A stretch of DNA of 64,000 bases from Tetragenococcus solitarius NBRC 100494 (GCF_001544195.1 NZ_BCPY01000007.1:1-64000); one strand, 5' to 3'; shown: positions 36,084 through 45,730, numbered from the stretch's first letter. The notes: generated by a model not told the origin, from the sequence alone. Numbers and translations are program-made.

Positions 36084-38094
36084 TAAAAAAACAAAGAACT
36101 ACTACGAAGGCCCTAATGTGATTGTCACATGGGCCCTCGGTCATTTATTGGGCCTAAAAATGCCAGAAGATATCAATAAAAATTGGCAAAGTTGGCAGAT
36201 GGAGACACTACCGATGGTGCCTAAAGACATCGGGATTAAACCTTTGCCCAAAACTGGGCAGCAATTAAAAGCGATTAAACAATTAGCCCACAGAAAAGAC
36301 ATAAAAGAATTTGTTATTGCGACAGATGCCGGAAGAGAAGGCGAATTAGTCGCTCGTTGGATTCTGGAATGGGTTCATTTTAACAAACCAGTTAAACGCT
36401 TGTGGATTTCTTCGCAAACGGACAAGGCCATAAAGGAAGGTTTTAAACAGTTAAAACCAGCCAAAGAGTATGAGGCATTATATGAGTCGGCTCTAGCTCG
36501 AGCAAAAGCGGATTGGCTTGTTGGTTTAAATATTTCTAGAGCGTTAACGGTAAAGTATGAGGATAGTTTAAGCGCTGGAAGAGTACAAACGCCGACATTA
36601 TCGTTTGTACGTCAACAAGAAAAACAAATAGATAAGTTTCGTCCACAAACCTATTATGTGATTGAATTAGAGGTTGCCGGACAAAAAGCAGTACGCTTGC
36701 AAAAAAATCCATATGAATTACAGGCTCAACAAACAGCGCAAAATTTAGTGGAACAATTAAGTCAACACGCTGGGACAGTCGTATCAGTGACTGAAAAAAC
36801 CAAGACAGAAAATGCTCCTTTGCCTTATGATTTAACCGAAATTCAAAGAGAAGCGAATCAGCGGTATGGCTTTTCAGCTAAAAAAACACTCTCATTAGTA
36901 CAAAGTCTTTATGAAACACATAAAGTAGTTACTTACCCGCGTACAGATAGCAAGTATTTAACAAATGATATGAAAAAAACGATGAAAGAACGGTTGCAAG
37001 CTGTGGCCAATTTTGCGCCTGAAGTAAAAGAGTATATCAAATCTGGAGCTAAGGTTGAGCAAAAGGCGGTCTTTAACGATGCGAAAGTTTCTGATCACTC
37101 TGGATTAATTCCTACAGAACAGCGTGCGAATGCAGCCAAGTTCTCAAACGATGAACAAAAGATTTATCATCTGATTGTCTCTCGTTTTTTAATGTTATTT
37201 GCCAAGCCCCACAAGAAGCTTCAACAAAAAGCCACAGTGGCATTTGCTAAAGAAAAGTTTATCTTTACACAAAATAAGATCGTTGAGCCAGGTTGGAAAG
37301 CAGCCGAAGAAAAGTCAGAACCTGTAACGAAATGGCAAGAAGGCCAAAAAATTCAACCAAATTTTTCCATTAAAAAAGAATTAACTAAACCACCAAAACC
37401 CTTGAATGAGGCGACTTTGTTGGCAAAAATGGAAAAATTTGGACTAGGAACGCCGGCAACCCGGGCAGAAATCATAGAAAAGCTGCTTCGGTCTGAATTA
37501 ATGGAACGAACACCAAGCGGTTTGCAGGTATCGCCCAAAGGTAAACAGCTCTTAGATTTAGTGAACCCTTCTTTAGTAACACCTGATTTAACCAAAAAAT
37601 GGGAAGACCAGCTAGAAGGAATTGCCCAAGGTAAATTTTCTAGTCATAAGTTTTTAGTGCAAATTGAAAAAGATACGAAGCAACTCGTTCAAGAAGTAAA
37701 ACAAAGCCAACAAAAATATCAAGACTTTTCTTTGACACAAAAGAAATGCCCAGAGTGTGGTTCTTTCTTGCGTGAAAAAAACACACGTAATGGTAAAATC
37801 TATGTTTGTACCAATTCCGAATGTCAGTATCATCGACGCAAGGATCCTAAGGTAAGTAACCATCGTTGTCCACAATGCCATAAAAAAATGGAAATTATTG
37901 AAGGAAAAAATGGTGCTTATTTCCGTTGCAAATTTGACGGGATTACTGAAAAAATCCCAAATAAAAAAGAACAAAAGAAAAAGATGACTAAGCAAGAGGA
38001 AAAACGGCTGTTAAAGAAATATTCAAAACCAGAAGAACCAGAAGAAAGTCCATTGGCTATTGCCTTAAAAGAAGCAATGAATAAAGAAGATTAA
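36016..38094 (+). CDS. topB: DNA topoisomerase III
   Basis: A type IA topoisomerase of 692 residues, relaxing and decatenating DNA. The toprim domain starts MKQLILAEKPSVAKDL, with acidic residues in ATDAGREGELVARWI. The active-site Tyr is in VVTYPRTDSKYL, SAGRVQTPTL is intact, and the C terminus has two zinc-ribbon-like pairs (CPECGSFL with CTNSECQYH, then CPQCHKK) and a basic tail. The start lies inside the DUF1033 gene behind GAAAGGAAA. No conjugation genes are near, so this is the chromosomal enzyme. Confidence 0.94.
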   Translation: MKQLILAEKPSVAKDLSKVLGANKKTKNYYEGPNVIVTWALGHLLGLKMPEDINKNWQSWQMETLPMVPKDIGIKPLPKTGQQLKAIKQLAHRKDIKEFVIATDAGREGELVARWILEWVHFNKPVKRLWISSQTDKAIKEGFKQLKPAKEYEALYESALARAKADWLVGLNISRALTVKYEDSLSAGRVQTPTLSFVRQQEKQIDKFRPQTYYVIELEVAGQKAVRLQKNPYELQAQQTAQNLVEQLSQHAGTVVSVTEKTKTENAPLPYDLTEIQREANQRYGFSAKKTLSLVQSLYETHKVVTYPRTDSKYLTNDMKKTMKERLQAVANFAPEVKEYIKSGAKVEQKAVFNDAKVSDHSGLIPTEQRANAAKFSNDEQKIYHLIVSRFLMLFAKPHKKLQQKATVAFAKEKFIFTQNKIVEPGWKAAEEKSEPVTKWQEGQKIQPNFSIKKELTKPPKPLNEATLLAKMEKFGLGTPATRAEIIEKLLRSELMERTPSGLQVSPKGKQLLDLVNPSLVTPDLTKKWEDQLEGIAQGKFSSHKFLVQIEKDTKQLVQEVKQSQQKYQDFSLTQKKCPECGSFLREKNTRNGKIYVCTNSECQYHRRKDPKVSNHRCPQCHKKMEIIEGKNGAYFRCKFDGITEKIPNKKEQKKKMTKQEEKRLLKKYSKPEEPEESPLAIALKEAMNKED

Positions 38095-38098
38095 AATA

Positions 38099-38133
38099 AA
38101 AAACATCAAGTTTTTAATGCTTGATGTTTTTTT
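38099..38133. terminator. Terminator between topB and msmX
   Basis: AAACATCAAG/CTTGATGTTT followed by T residues; A-rich on the other side, so it can act on both convergent genes. Confidence 0.85.
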
Positions 38134-38236
38134 ATTAAGTAATTGAATAAAGAAAACGTTATTCAAAATAAACAAATAAGTTCTGTAAAATCGTTTAAGG
38201 CTAGTTTATGAGAGAACGTACTGGATTTTCACAAAG

Positions 38237-39340
38237 CTATTTGATCACTTCTTCTGTGTCTTTGTCAAAAAAATGTGCTTTATTAAGATCAAAACTCAAA
38301 TCAATCATTTCACCAGGCTCATGAAAATCACGTGCGTCTACTTTTGACACAAACTCCGTATCGTCGATTTTAGTATATAACATGGTTTCTGCACCGAGTA
38401 ATTCAGATACCACGACTTCAGTATGAACATTAGTTTCTGGCGTTGCTTCGAGAGCTAGCTGTTCACCATGAATGTCTTCTGGACGGATGCCAAAGGTGAT
38501 TTCCTTGCCATCGTATCCTTTTTCTACTAATGTTTTGTTTCGCCCTGCGGGAATTTTTAGCTGCAAGCCATAATTGTTTGTAATGATCCCATCTTTTAAG
38601 GTGACGTCAAAGAAGTTCATTGCTGGGGAGCCAATAAAGCCAGCCACAAATACGTTTATTGGTGTATTATAAACTTCTGAAGGTGTACCGATTTGTTGAA
38701 CAAGGCCATCTTTCATGATGACAATTCGATCGGCCATCGTCATAGCCTCTGTTTGATCATGGGTTACATAGATAGTGGTTGTTTTCAGGCGGCGATGTAG
38801 CTTAGCAATCTCAGCTCTCATAGCGACCCGTAATTTAGCATCTAAGTTAGACAATGGTTCATCCATTAAAAAGACTTTTGCATCGCGAACAATCGCCCGT
38901 CCTAAAGCGACCCGTTGACGTTGTCCACCTGATAAAGCTGCAGGTTTGCGATCTAAAAAATCATTGAGGCCTAAGATGTCAGCTGCATTTTTTACTCGCT
39001 GTCTGATTTCCTTTTTACTGTACTTACGTAGTTTTAGACCAAAAGCCATATTATCAAAGACAGTCATGTGCGGGTATAACGCATAGTTTTGAAAAACCAT
39101 TGCAATTTTTCGATCTTTGGGCGCGACATCGTTCATAACCTGTTCTCCGATTCTTAGTTCGCCTTCTGTAATATCTTCTAAGCCAGCAATCATTCGTAGC
39201 GTCGTTGATTTTCCGCATCCAGATGGACCGACAAAGACGATGAATTCCCGGTCTTTAACTTCTAAATTAAAATTGGATACAGAAAAATGATCTGCATTAT
39301 CATATTTTTTTCCTATGTTTTTTAACGACATTTCAACCAT
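38237..39340 (-). CDS. msmX: Multi-sugar ABC transporter ATPase (MsmX/UgpC type)
   Basis: An ABC ATPase of the CUT1 sugar importer class, 367 residues. Walker A is VGPSGCGKSTTLRMIAGL, the signature LSGGQRQRVALGRAIVRD, Walker B VFLMDEPLSNLDAKLR, and the switch is VTHDQTEAMTMADRIVIM. The C-terminal MalK-like regulatory domain has FGIRPEDIHGE. No permease or binding protein is adjacent, which suits a shared ATPase serving several sugar importers, as MsmX does in Bacillus. ATG 39340 follows GAAGGAA. Confidence 0.9.
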   Translation of the reverse strand: MVEMSLKNIGKKYDNADHFSVSNFNLEVKDREFIVFVGPSGCGKSTTLRMIAGLEDITEGELRIGEQVMNDVAPKDRKIAMVFQNYALYPHMTVFDNMAFGLKLRKYSKKEIRQRVKNAADILGLNDFLDRKPAALSGGQRQRVALGRAIVRDAKVFLMDEPLSNLDAKLRVAMRAEIAKLHRRLKTTTIYVTHDQTEAMTMADRIVIMKDGLVQQIGTPSEVYNTPINVFVAGFIGSPAMNFFDVTLKDGIITNNYGLQLKIPAGRNKTLVEKGYDGKEITFGIRPEDIHGEQLALEATPETNVHTEVVVSELLGAETMLYTKIDDTEFVSKVDARDFHEPGEMIDLSFDLNKAHFFDKDTEEVIK

Positions 39341-39460
39341 AAGATTATTCCTTCTTTCAAATTGATTTGTTATGTATACTTTAAAGGAAACTCTTTCATA
39401 GACACAATATCAACATGCACAAAAAAGCATTTCTTTTTTGTGCATGTTATAAAAGCGTTT

Positions 39461-40333
39461 TTATTGATTGAAAGTCTGAATAAGTAAATAACATAAAAAG
39501 AGATCATCCATTTTTTTTAAGTTAAGTAATGTCTGCTGCTGAAATTTATCCACTTTGTATTGTAAGGTGTTGCGATGCATGAATAATTCTTTGGCTGCTG
39601 AACTAATATTCCCTTGCATCTTCCAAAGAGCTAATATTATTTGTATTAGCTCTGAGTCAATCCATTCTTCAAAAAGAGACTGCATTAAGTAACTTTGAGA
39701 CACATTATAAAACGCAAAAAATGGTACAGCAGCTGTTCCTGTATCAAAAACTTTAGTTTGCGTATTATGTTCTAGTAAATAAAGAAATAATTGTTCTTCT
39801 TCATGTAAAAGACGGGTAAAATCGTTGTTAAAGGAATGGAAAGCTCCGCTAAAAAGGCGCGTATAACTATTAAAATCACTATCTAAAGCTAGAAAAAGAC
39901 CTTCTAATTCTTTGGAGTCTAAAGCGTCTTCGCTAAAAGCTTCGACAATAATGGCATAATTTCTACTAAGGAAAAATAAATCGACTGCGTGAGGTAAAAT
40001 CGTGCTCATTTCCTCTTGTAAAGCTCTCAGCGTACTTTCTTCCAAAGCTTGTGATTCGATCTGGATGAGCCGAAAAGCACCTTCATCTTTTGGAAGCGGC
40101 TGACTAGAAAATAAACTAGCATACCAAGGATGTTGTTTATTTGAGATGGGAATGTCAGTTATGTTTGACGTATGAATGGCTTGTAGTAATTGTTTTTCGG
40201 TATGAGATAAGCTTTTTTTAGGAACCCATAAGAAACCATGCTCCATTGCAATCGATAAATAACTTGAATCATTGGTTGGATATGCATGCATAGAGGAAGT
40301 AGGGTAAATTTCTTGCAGTTTTTGTTTTTTCAT
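39461..40333 (-). CDS. PucR/CdaR-type helix-turn-helix regulator
   Basis: A protein of about 290 residues with a C-terminal PucR-like helix-turn-helix: ALWKMQGNISSAAKELFMHR, then NTLQYKVDKFQQ. This is the typical ending of CdaR/PucR regulators. The N-terminal 200 residues have no named domain that I can identify. ATG 40333 is seven bases after AAGGCGG; a TTG at 40339 is less likely. It lies 120 nt upstream of the msmX-type gene on the same strand, so it may control sugar uptake, by position only. Confidence 0.8.
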   Translation of the reverse strand: MKKQKLQEIYPTSSMHAYPTNDSSYLSIAMEHGFLWVPKKSLSHTEKQLLQAIHTSNITDIPISNKQHPWYASLFSSQPLPKDEGAFRLIQIESQALEESTLRALQEEMSTILPHAVDLFFLSRNYAIIVEAFSEDALDSKELEGLFLALDSDFNSYTRLFSGAFHSFNNDFTRLLHEEEQLFLYLLEHNTQTKVFDTGTAAVPFFAFYNVSQSYLMQSLFEEWIDSELIQIILALWKMQGNISSAAKELFMHRNTLQYKVDKFQQQTLLNLKKMDDLFLCYLLIQTFNQ

Positions 40334-40495
40334 ATTCAATCCGCCTTACAAAAAGAATTGTTTATATTATTGTAACCAAAAAACGATTATTTTACCAAAG
40401 GGAAAGAACCCGCAGACTTTTAATGGTAAGGACTAAAAATTTCGCTTACTGATTGGTATAATAAGTTAGCTAAAACGATTTTTTGAATAAAACGC

Positions 40496-40524
40496 TTGAC
40501 AACTTTATAGTAAACGCGTAAAGT
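40496..40524 (+). promoter_or_regulatory. Promoter of the T-box controlled amino-acid transporter
   Basis: TTGACA at 40496-40501, a 17-bp spacer, and TAAAGT at 40519-40524, followed directly by the T-box leader. Confidence 0.75.
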
Positions 40525-40530
40525 AGAGGA

Positions 40531-40905
40531 CAACTTAAATAAGCGACATCGAAAAGAAGAGTAGCTTTGGTTTTATTTAAAGAGAGTCTCTGGTTGGTGC
40601 AAAGAGATAATAAAATGATTGTGAAACACATCTTGGAGTCGGCTTTTTGAAGATAAAGTAGAAAAGTTCGGGTAGCCCGTTATAGCGAAAGTTATTGTTT
40701 GATAACTTATTGAGTTTTATTCTGCGAAGAATAAATAAATAAAGGTGGAACCGCGTAATTGACGTCCTTTAGCCGTTTGGCTAAGGGACTTTTTTTATTT
40801 TCATTCAATAACTTATTGAGGTCTTTTCTGTAAAGAAAAGATGAAGTGAGGTGGAACCACGTATTTTTGCGTCCTCTGGGTAAAACCAGAGGCTATTTTT
40901 ATTTT
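40531..40905 (+). promoter_or_regulatory. T-box leader with duplicated antiterminator/terminator module
   Basis: Stem I is recognisable by AGAGTA (about 40558-40563), GGTTGGTG in the distal loop, and the GAA/TTGGAG right side near 40623-40638. The T-box sequence AGGTGGAACCGCG (40743-40755) is followed by terminator GTCC...GGGAC with T7 (40764-40798). A second module, AGGTGGAACCACG (40849-40861) plus terminator CTCTGG/CCAGAG (40871-40905), follows without another stem I. A repeated TAACTTATTGAG precedes each module, 106 nt apart. Uncharged tRNA bound to stem I should permit transcription of the ABC transporter. The triplet before GAA reads TGT (Cys), but the specifier assignment is uncertain. 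Confidence 0.9.
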
Positions 40906-40919
40906 AAAGGAGAATGTTT

Positions 40920-41561
40920 ATGAGCTATTTAATTTCTATTTTTCCGCAATTATTTACAGGGATGGAAGTAACTTTCCGTTTATTTGGTTTAACGATCATC
41001 GGATCGGTTCCTATTGGTATTATTCTAGCGTTTGTATTGTGTAGTCGGTCAAAAATTTTCAAGTCAATCATTCAAGTTTATGTTTGGTTAATGCGTGGTA
41101 CGCCGCTGTTATTACAGTTAATCTTCGTTTTTTATGGGTTACCTATTATGGGAATTGTTTTTGATCGTTTTGAAGCAGCGTTGATTGCTTTTATCTTTAA
41201 TTATGCAGCATATTTTGCAGAAATTTTTCGTGGAGGTATTCAATCGATCCCTAATGGGCAGTATGAAGCAGCCCGAGTATTACGTTTGACTTATGGACAA
41301 ACATTGCGAAAAATCATTATCCCGCAAGTGGTAAAAATTACTTTACCTTCTGTAGGAAACGAAATTATTAATTTGGTAAAGGATACCTCGCTCGTTTATA
41401 TTTTAGGTTTACAAGATGTGATGCGTATCGGAAAAGTGGCGATGGAACGTGACGTTTCATTAGTTCCTCTGTTGGGTGTAGGAATTTTGTACCTACTTAT
41501 GACTGCTGTGTTCACTCTTATTCTTCGTATGTTAGAAAAACGTATGAATTATTATCGTTAG
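40920..41561 (+). CDS. Amino acid ABC transporter permease
   Basis: A polar amino-acid uptake (PAAT/HisM) permease of 213 residues with about five transmembrane helices. The ATPase-coupling EAA loop reads YEAARVLRLTYGQTLRKIIIPQ. The early YVWLMRGTPLLLQLIFVFYGLP is the family signature. ATG 40920 is eight bases after AAAGGAGA; ATG 40914 is too close. It is the first gene of a permease-ATPase-binding protein operon under T-box control; only one permease is present, so it likely forms a homodimer. Confidence 0.93.
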   Translation: MSYLISIFPQLFTGMEVTFRLFGLTIIGSVPIGIILAFVLCSRSKIFKSIIQVYVWLMRGTPLLLQLIFVFYGLPIMGIVFDRFEAALIAFIFNYAAYFAEIFRGGIQSIPNGQYEAARVLRLTYGQTLRKIIIPQVVKITLPSVGNEIINLVKDTSLVYILGLQDVMRIGKVAMERDVSLVPLLGVGILYLLMTAVFTLILRMLEKRMNYYR

Positions 41562-41574
41562 GAGGAAAAATTCT

Positions 41575-42210
41575 ATGTTAGAACTTAAAAATGTCAGTAA
41601 ATCTTTCGGTTCAAAAAAAGTGATTAATTCGTTAGACCTAACCATTCCAGATGGCTCAATTTTAGCTATTGTGGGGCCCTCTGGAGGAGGGAAAACAACT
41701 TTGCTGCGAACTTTGGCAGGATTAGAAACAGTCGATAGTGGAGATTTTTTATTAGATGGAGAAAAGTTTGATCCTGTAAGTTCAAAAAATCAAGAACAAG
41801 TGGTAGGAGTGGTATTTCAAGAATTTGAATTATTTCCCCACTTAAGTGTTTTTGAAAATATAGTGTTAGCTCCCAGACTAGCTCTACAAGAAGAAAAAGG
41901 CGTCTATACTAAAAAGGCAGAAGATATTGCGGCTCAATTAGGGATAGAATCGCTGTTGCAACAATATCCTTATCAGTTATCAGGCGGGCAAAAGCAACGG
42001 GTAGCGATTGCTAGAGCGATGGCAATGGATCCTAAAGTATTAGCTTATGACGAACCCACCAGCGCATTGGACCCTGCTTTACGTGAACATGTTGAACGAA
42101 TTATTTTGGGACTAAAGCAACAAGGCGTTACCCAACTGGTGGTTACACATGATATGACTTTTGCTGAAAATATTGCAGATAATTTATTAGAGGTTTCAGA
42201 AATCAATTAA
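41575..42210 (+). CDS. Amino acid ABC transporter ATP-binding protein
   Basis: A GlnQ/HisP-type ATPase of 211 residues, shorter than the usual 240 because the C-terminal end is trimmed. Walker A is VGPSGGGKTTLLRTLAGL, the signature is YQLSGGQKQRVAIARAMA, Walker B is VLAYDEPTSALDP and the switch is VVTHDMTFAENIAD. The RBS GGAGG lies 14 nt after the permease stop. It energises the neighbouring permease; the substrate is set by the binding protein. Confidence 0.93.
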   Translation: MLELKNVSKSFGSKKVINSLDLTIPDGSILAIVGPSGGGKTTLLRTLAGLETVDSGDFLLDGEKFDPVSSKNQEQVVGVVFQEFELFPHLSVFENIVLAPRLALQEEKGVYTKKAEDIAAQLGIESLLQQYPYQLSGGQKQRVAIARAMAMDPKVLAYDEPTSALDPALREHVERIILGLKQQGVTQLVVTHDMTFAENIADNLLEVSEIN

Positions 42211-42226
42211 TATGGGAGGAAAAGAG

Positions 42227-43030
42227 ATGAAAAAATTAAAAGGACTAGGGCTTGTTTTGGCGAGTGTCTTTGTATTGGGAGCATGTTCTTCTGGAGAAAA
42301 TGAGCGAGCTGGAAATAATGAAGATGCAGATGTTGTTGTCGGTTTGGATGATACCTTTGTACCTATGGGTTTTCGAGACGACGATGGGAATTTAACCGGC
42401 TTTGACATTGAGTTAGCTGAAGCAGTATTTGCTTTAAATGATACCGAGGTTGCATTTCAGCCGATTGATTGGTCTATGAAAGAAACAGAATTGAATAATG
42501 AAACCATTGAACTGATTTGGAATGGTTATAGTCAAACACCCGAACGGGAAGAAAAGGTTGCTTTTTCCGACCCTTACATGAGCAATAGCCAGTTATTAGT
42601 TACTTCCAAGGATAGTAATATTGATTCAATTGACCAAATGGATGGGAAAACACTGGGAGCTCAAGAAGGCTCTTCTGGGTATAATTCATTCAATCAAGAA
42701 CCAGAAGCATTAAAAGATATTGTAGAAGGAAAGGACGCCACGCTTTATGATAGTTTTAATGAGGCATTTATCGACTTGGAAAGTGGACGAATTGATGGGC
42801 TTCTGATTGACAGAGTCTATGCTGAATATTATTTAAATCAAAATGAAAAGATGGACGACTTTAATCTAATTGAAACACCTTATGAAGATGAAAACTTTGC
42901 GGTAGGCGTTAGACAAGATGATGATGAATTGTTAGAAGAAGTTAATAACGGACTACAAGAGCTACAAGATAACGGAGAATTTGCAAAGATTTCAGAAAAA
43001 TGGTTCGGGGAAGATGTATCACCTGATTGA
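42227..43030 (+). CDS. Amino acid ABC transporter substrate-binding lipoprotein
   Basis: A 267-residue lipoprotein with signal peptide MKKLKGLGLVLASVFVLGAC (lipobox LGAC) followed by an SBP_bac_3 domain: VVVGLDDTFVPMGF, NLTGFDIELAEAVF, and GRIDGLLIDRVYAEYY. It is anchored outside the cell by a diacylglyceryl Cys. ATG 42227 was chosen because GGAGG of the upstream in-frame ATG is its own RBS. The T-box suggests a single amino acid is carried; if the specifier is Cys, then cystine/cysteine, but this is a hypothesis. Confidence 0.92.
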   Translation: MKKLKGLGLVLASVFVLGACSSGENERAGNNEDADVVVGLDDTFVPMGFRDDDGNLTGFDIELAEAVFALNDTEVAFQPIDWSMKETELNNETIELIWNGYSQTPEREEKVAFSDPYMSNSQLLVTSKDSNIDSIDQMDGKTLGAQEGSSGYNSFNQEPEALKDIVEGKDATLYDSFNEAFIDLESGRIDGLLIDRVYAEYYLNQNEKMDDFNLIETPYEDENFAVGVRQDDDELLEEVNNGLQELQDNGEFAKISEKWFGEDVSPD

Positions 43031-43040
43031 GAAAAATTAA

Positions 43041-43081
43041 AGAAAGTAGGGAAGAAACTTTTGTTCCCTTCTTTTTTTTTG
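43041..43081 (+). terminator. Terminator after the amino-acid ABC operon
   Basis: AGAAAGTAGGGAA pairs with TTCCCTTCT and is followed by ten T residues; the ftsK -10 box TATAAT follows at once (43082-43087). Confidence 0.8.
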
Positions 43082-43112
43082 TATAATGGATGAGAATGAA
43101 AAGAGGGATGAA

Positions 43113-45539
43113 ATGGCACAAAAAAGAAAGCGCACGAAAAAACGTAAGACAAAAAAACAAATGCGCCAGCAAGAAAAATTAACGTTAATAGCCTGTGGTT
43201 TTTTATTTATTTTATTTGCTGTATTTGCACTATTTCAATTAGGCTTTTTAGGAACGTTAATAGCTAATGGTTTTCGTATCATTGGTGGAAATACTTATCC
43301 CGTTCTTTGTATCTTATTAGCTGGTTATGGCCTATGGGTAATGATCAAAAATAACGAAGCTAAAATAACTTACGGAAGAAAACTGATTGGCGGGCTTTTT
43401 ATTTATTTAGGCGTGTTAATTTTTTTCCATGCCCAATTATTTGGTAGGGTCCAGACCACTGATCCGCAGATTTTATCAACGACTTGGCAAATATTATTGG
43501 GAGATATTCAAAATCAACAAGTAAGTGCCAATGTTGGTGGCGGAATGATAGGGGCATTGCTTTATCAATTGACCTTCTTTTTGGTTTCAAAAATCGGTAG
43601 TTATGTTATTGCTGTACTTTTGATCGTATGGGGAGGCTATTTTGTAAGTTCAATGGATAGTCAGCAGTTATTAGAGTTTTTGCATAAAATAAAAGAGAAA
43701 TTACAAAAATTCATTGAAGGTAATCCTGAGAAAAGAGCACAAAAACAAGCGGATAAAGAGGCTAAAAAACAAGCAAAAAAAGAACAGAAAGCACAAAAGC
43801 AAGCACAAGAACGTGAAGCTGCGTTACGTCAAATAAAAGAACAAGAAAAAAATCAAGTACGCCCGTTGTCTGAAGCAGAAAAATTAGCACAAGAACAAAA
43901 AGAAGAAGCCAGTGGCGAAGTAGAACAACTAAGTTTTGTTCCAATCGATAGTTATCAGCAAAGCCAAACTGCTGGTAAAAATAAAAATGCAGAAGACAAA
44001 GCTACGGATGTAAATTTAACAGAAGAAACTGCAGATGATGGCAAACCGCTTGAGTTTGAAATCTCACAAGAAGTCGAAGATGAGGATTATGAGTTGCCGC
44101 CATCATCACTTTTATCTGAGGTGAAATCAACCGATCAGAGTGGAGAATATAAAAAGATCGAAAAAAATATTACGATTTTGGAAAAAACATTCAAAAGTTT
44201 TGGGGTAGATGCCAAAGTTGTTAAAGCTAGCTTAGGTCCATCTGTAACTAAATTTGAAATTGAACCCGCAATCGGTGTTAAAGTTAGTAAAATTGTCAAT
44301 CTTTCCGACGATATAGCTCTAGCTCTTGCTGCTAAAGATATTCGTATGGAAGCTCCGATTCCAGGAAAATCATTAATAGGGATTGAGGTTCCTAATGAAA
44401 CAGTTAGCACCGTAGCTTTTAAAGAGATGATTGATGAAACACCGGCTCACCCGGATCATATCCTAGAAGTCCCACTAGGAAGAGATATTTCTGGCAAAAT
44501 TCAGACGGCTGATTTGACTAAGATGCCCCATCTACTTGTTGCTGGTTCGACAGGTAGCGGGAAGTCTGTCGCGATTAATGGGATTATTACAAGCATTTTA
44601 ATGCAGGCAAAACCGCATGAGGTCAAATTAATGATGGTTGATCCCAAAATGGTTGAATTAAATGTCTATAATGGCATTCCGCATCTTTTAACCCCCGTTG
44701 TAACGAATCCAAGAAAAGCGGCACAAGCATTACAAAAAGTCGTGAAAGAAATGGAAGAACGTTATGAAAAATTTGCTGCGACAGGTGTACGTAATATTAC
44801 AGGTTATAATGAAATGATTAAACAAAAGAATCAAACGGAAGGGCAAAAATATCCAACAATGCCGTTCATTGTTGTGATTGTCGATGAGTTGGCTGATTTG
44901 ATGATGGTAGCTAGCAATGAAGTAGAAGATGCGATTACTCGTTTAGCGCAAATGGCTCGTGCTGCAGGAATCCATATGATTTTAGCTACGCAACGTCCCA
45001 GTGTGGATGTCATCACTGGCATTATTAAAGCCAATGTTCCCTCGCGAATTGCTTTTGCGGTATCTAGTGGTACAGATTCGCGCACTATTATCGACTCTAA
45101 CGGTGCAGAAAAATTACTAGGACGTGGCGATATGTTATTTTTACCAATGGGTGAAAATAAAGGTATACGTGTGCAAGGAGCGTTTATTTCTGACCAAGAA
45201 GTAGAAGAAGTAGTTAAATTTGTGACTGATCAACAGGGAGCTAATTATGAAGAAAAAATGATGGTTTCTGATGAAGAGGTCGCTAAAGACAAAAAAGAGG
45301 AATCAGAAGATGAACTCTATGATCAAGCCAAAGAGTTGGTTATTGATATGCAAACGGCTAGTGTTTCTTTATTACAGCGTCGCTTTAGAATCGGCTATAA
45401 TCGTGCAGCACGATTAGTTGATGAATTAGAAGCTAATCATGTGGTGGGCGCTTCAGAAGGTAGTAAACCACGGAAGGTGTTAGTGGACAAGACTGAAGAA
45501 CCTGCAGAAGATTCTTATCAAGATGAACCTCTAGAATAA
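43113..45539 (+). CDS. ftsK: DNA translocase FtsK/SpoIIIE
   Basis: A septal DNA translocase of 808 residues that pumps chromosome ends during division. It has a basic N terminus, four transmembrane helices (to about residue 175), a charged, Lys/Gln/Ala-rich linker (about 200-330), and then the motor with Walker A AGSTGSGKSVAINGI and Walker B VVIVDELADLMM. A C-terminal gamma winged helix (LLQRRFRIGYNRAARLVDEL) reads KOPS/SRS sites. The in-frame ATG 43086 lies inside the TATAAT promoter box, so ATG 43113 behind AAGAGGGA is used. Confidence 0.95.
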   Translation: MAQKRKRTKKRKTKKQMRQQEKLTLIACGFLFILFAVFALFQLGFLGTLIANGFRIIGGNTYPVLCILLAGYGLWVMIKNNEAKITYGRKLIGGLFIYLGVLIFFHAQLFGRVQTTDPQILSTTWQILLGDIQNQQVSANVGGGMIGALLYQLTFFLVSKIGSYVIAVLLIVWGGYFVSSMDSQQLLEFLHKIKEKLQKFIEGNPEKRAQKQADKEAKKQAKKEQKAQKQAQEREAALRQIKEQEKNQVRPLSEAEKLAQEQKEEASGEVEQLSFVPIDSYQQSQTAGKNKNAEDKATDVNLTEETADDGKPLEFEISQEVEDEDYELPPSSLLSEVKSTDQSGEYKKIEKNITILEKTFKSFGVDAKVVKASLGPSVTKFEIEPAIGVKVSKIVNLSDDIALALAAKDIRMEAPIPGKSLIGIEVPNETVSTVAFKEMIDETPAHPDHILEVPLGRDISGKIQTADLTKMPHLLVAGSTGSGKSVAINGIITSILMQAKPHEVKLMMVDPKMVELNVYNGIPHLLTPVVTNPRKAAQALQKVVKEMEERYEKFAATGVRNITGYNEMIKQKNQTEGQKYPTMPFIVVIVDELADLMMVASNEVEDAITRLAQMARAAGIHMILATQRPSVDVITGIIKANVPSRIAFAVSSGTDSRTIIDSNGAEKLLGRGDMLFLPMGENKGIRVQGAFISDQEVEEVVKFVTDQQGANYEEKMMVSDEEVAKDKKEESEDELYDQAKELVIDMQTASVSLLQRRFRIGYNRAARLVDELEANHVVGASEGSKPRKVLVDKTEEPAEDSYQDEPLE

Positions 45540-45550
45540 AATAATTTTAA

Positions 45551-45597
45551 AACAAAAGAACCCGATGTTTAATTAAACCATCGGGTTCTTTTGTTTA
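45551..45597 (+). terminator. Intrinsic terminator after ftsK
   Basis: ACAAAAGAACCCGATG pairs with CATCGGGTTCTTTTGT around a GTTTAATTAAAC loop. Confidence 0.9.
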
Positions 45598-45701
45598 TAC
45601 TTTAAAATCAAAATAAAGAGAAGCTTTTGATTAGGTCTGGGACATAGCCTCTTTTTAAGAAATGGAAGTTCTTTGGATATAGTTTTTTACAGCTTGATTT
45701 G

Positions 45702-45730
45702 TTGACAGCTGTAAACAAAGACGCTATGAT
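45702..45730 (+). promoter_or_regulatory. Promoter of peptidase C26-oppA operon
   Basis: TTGACA (45702-45707), a 17-bp spacer and TATGAT (45725-45730), just upstream of the GTG-started gene. Confidence 0.8.
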
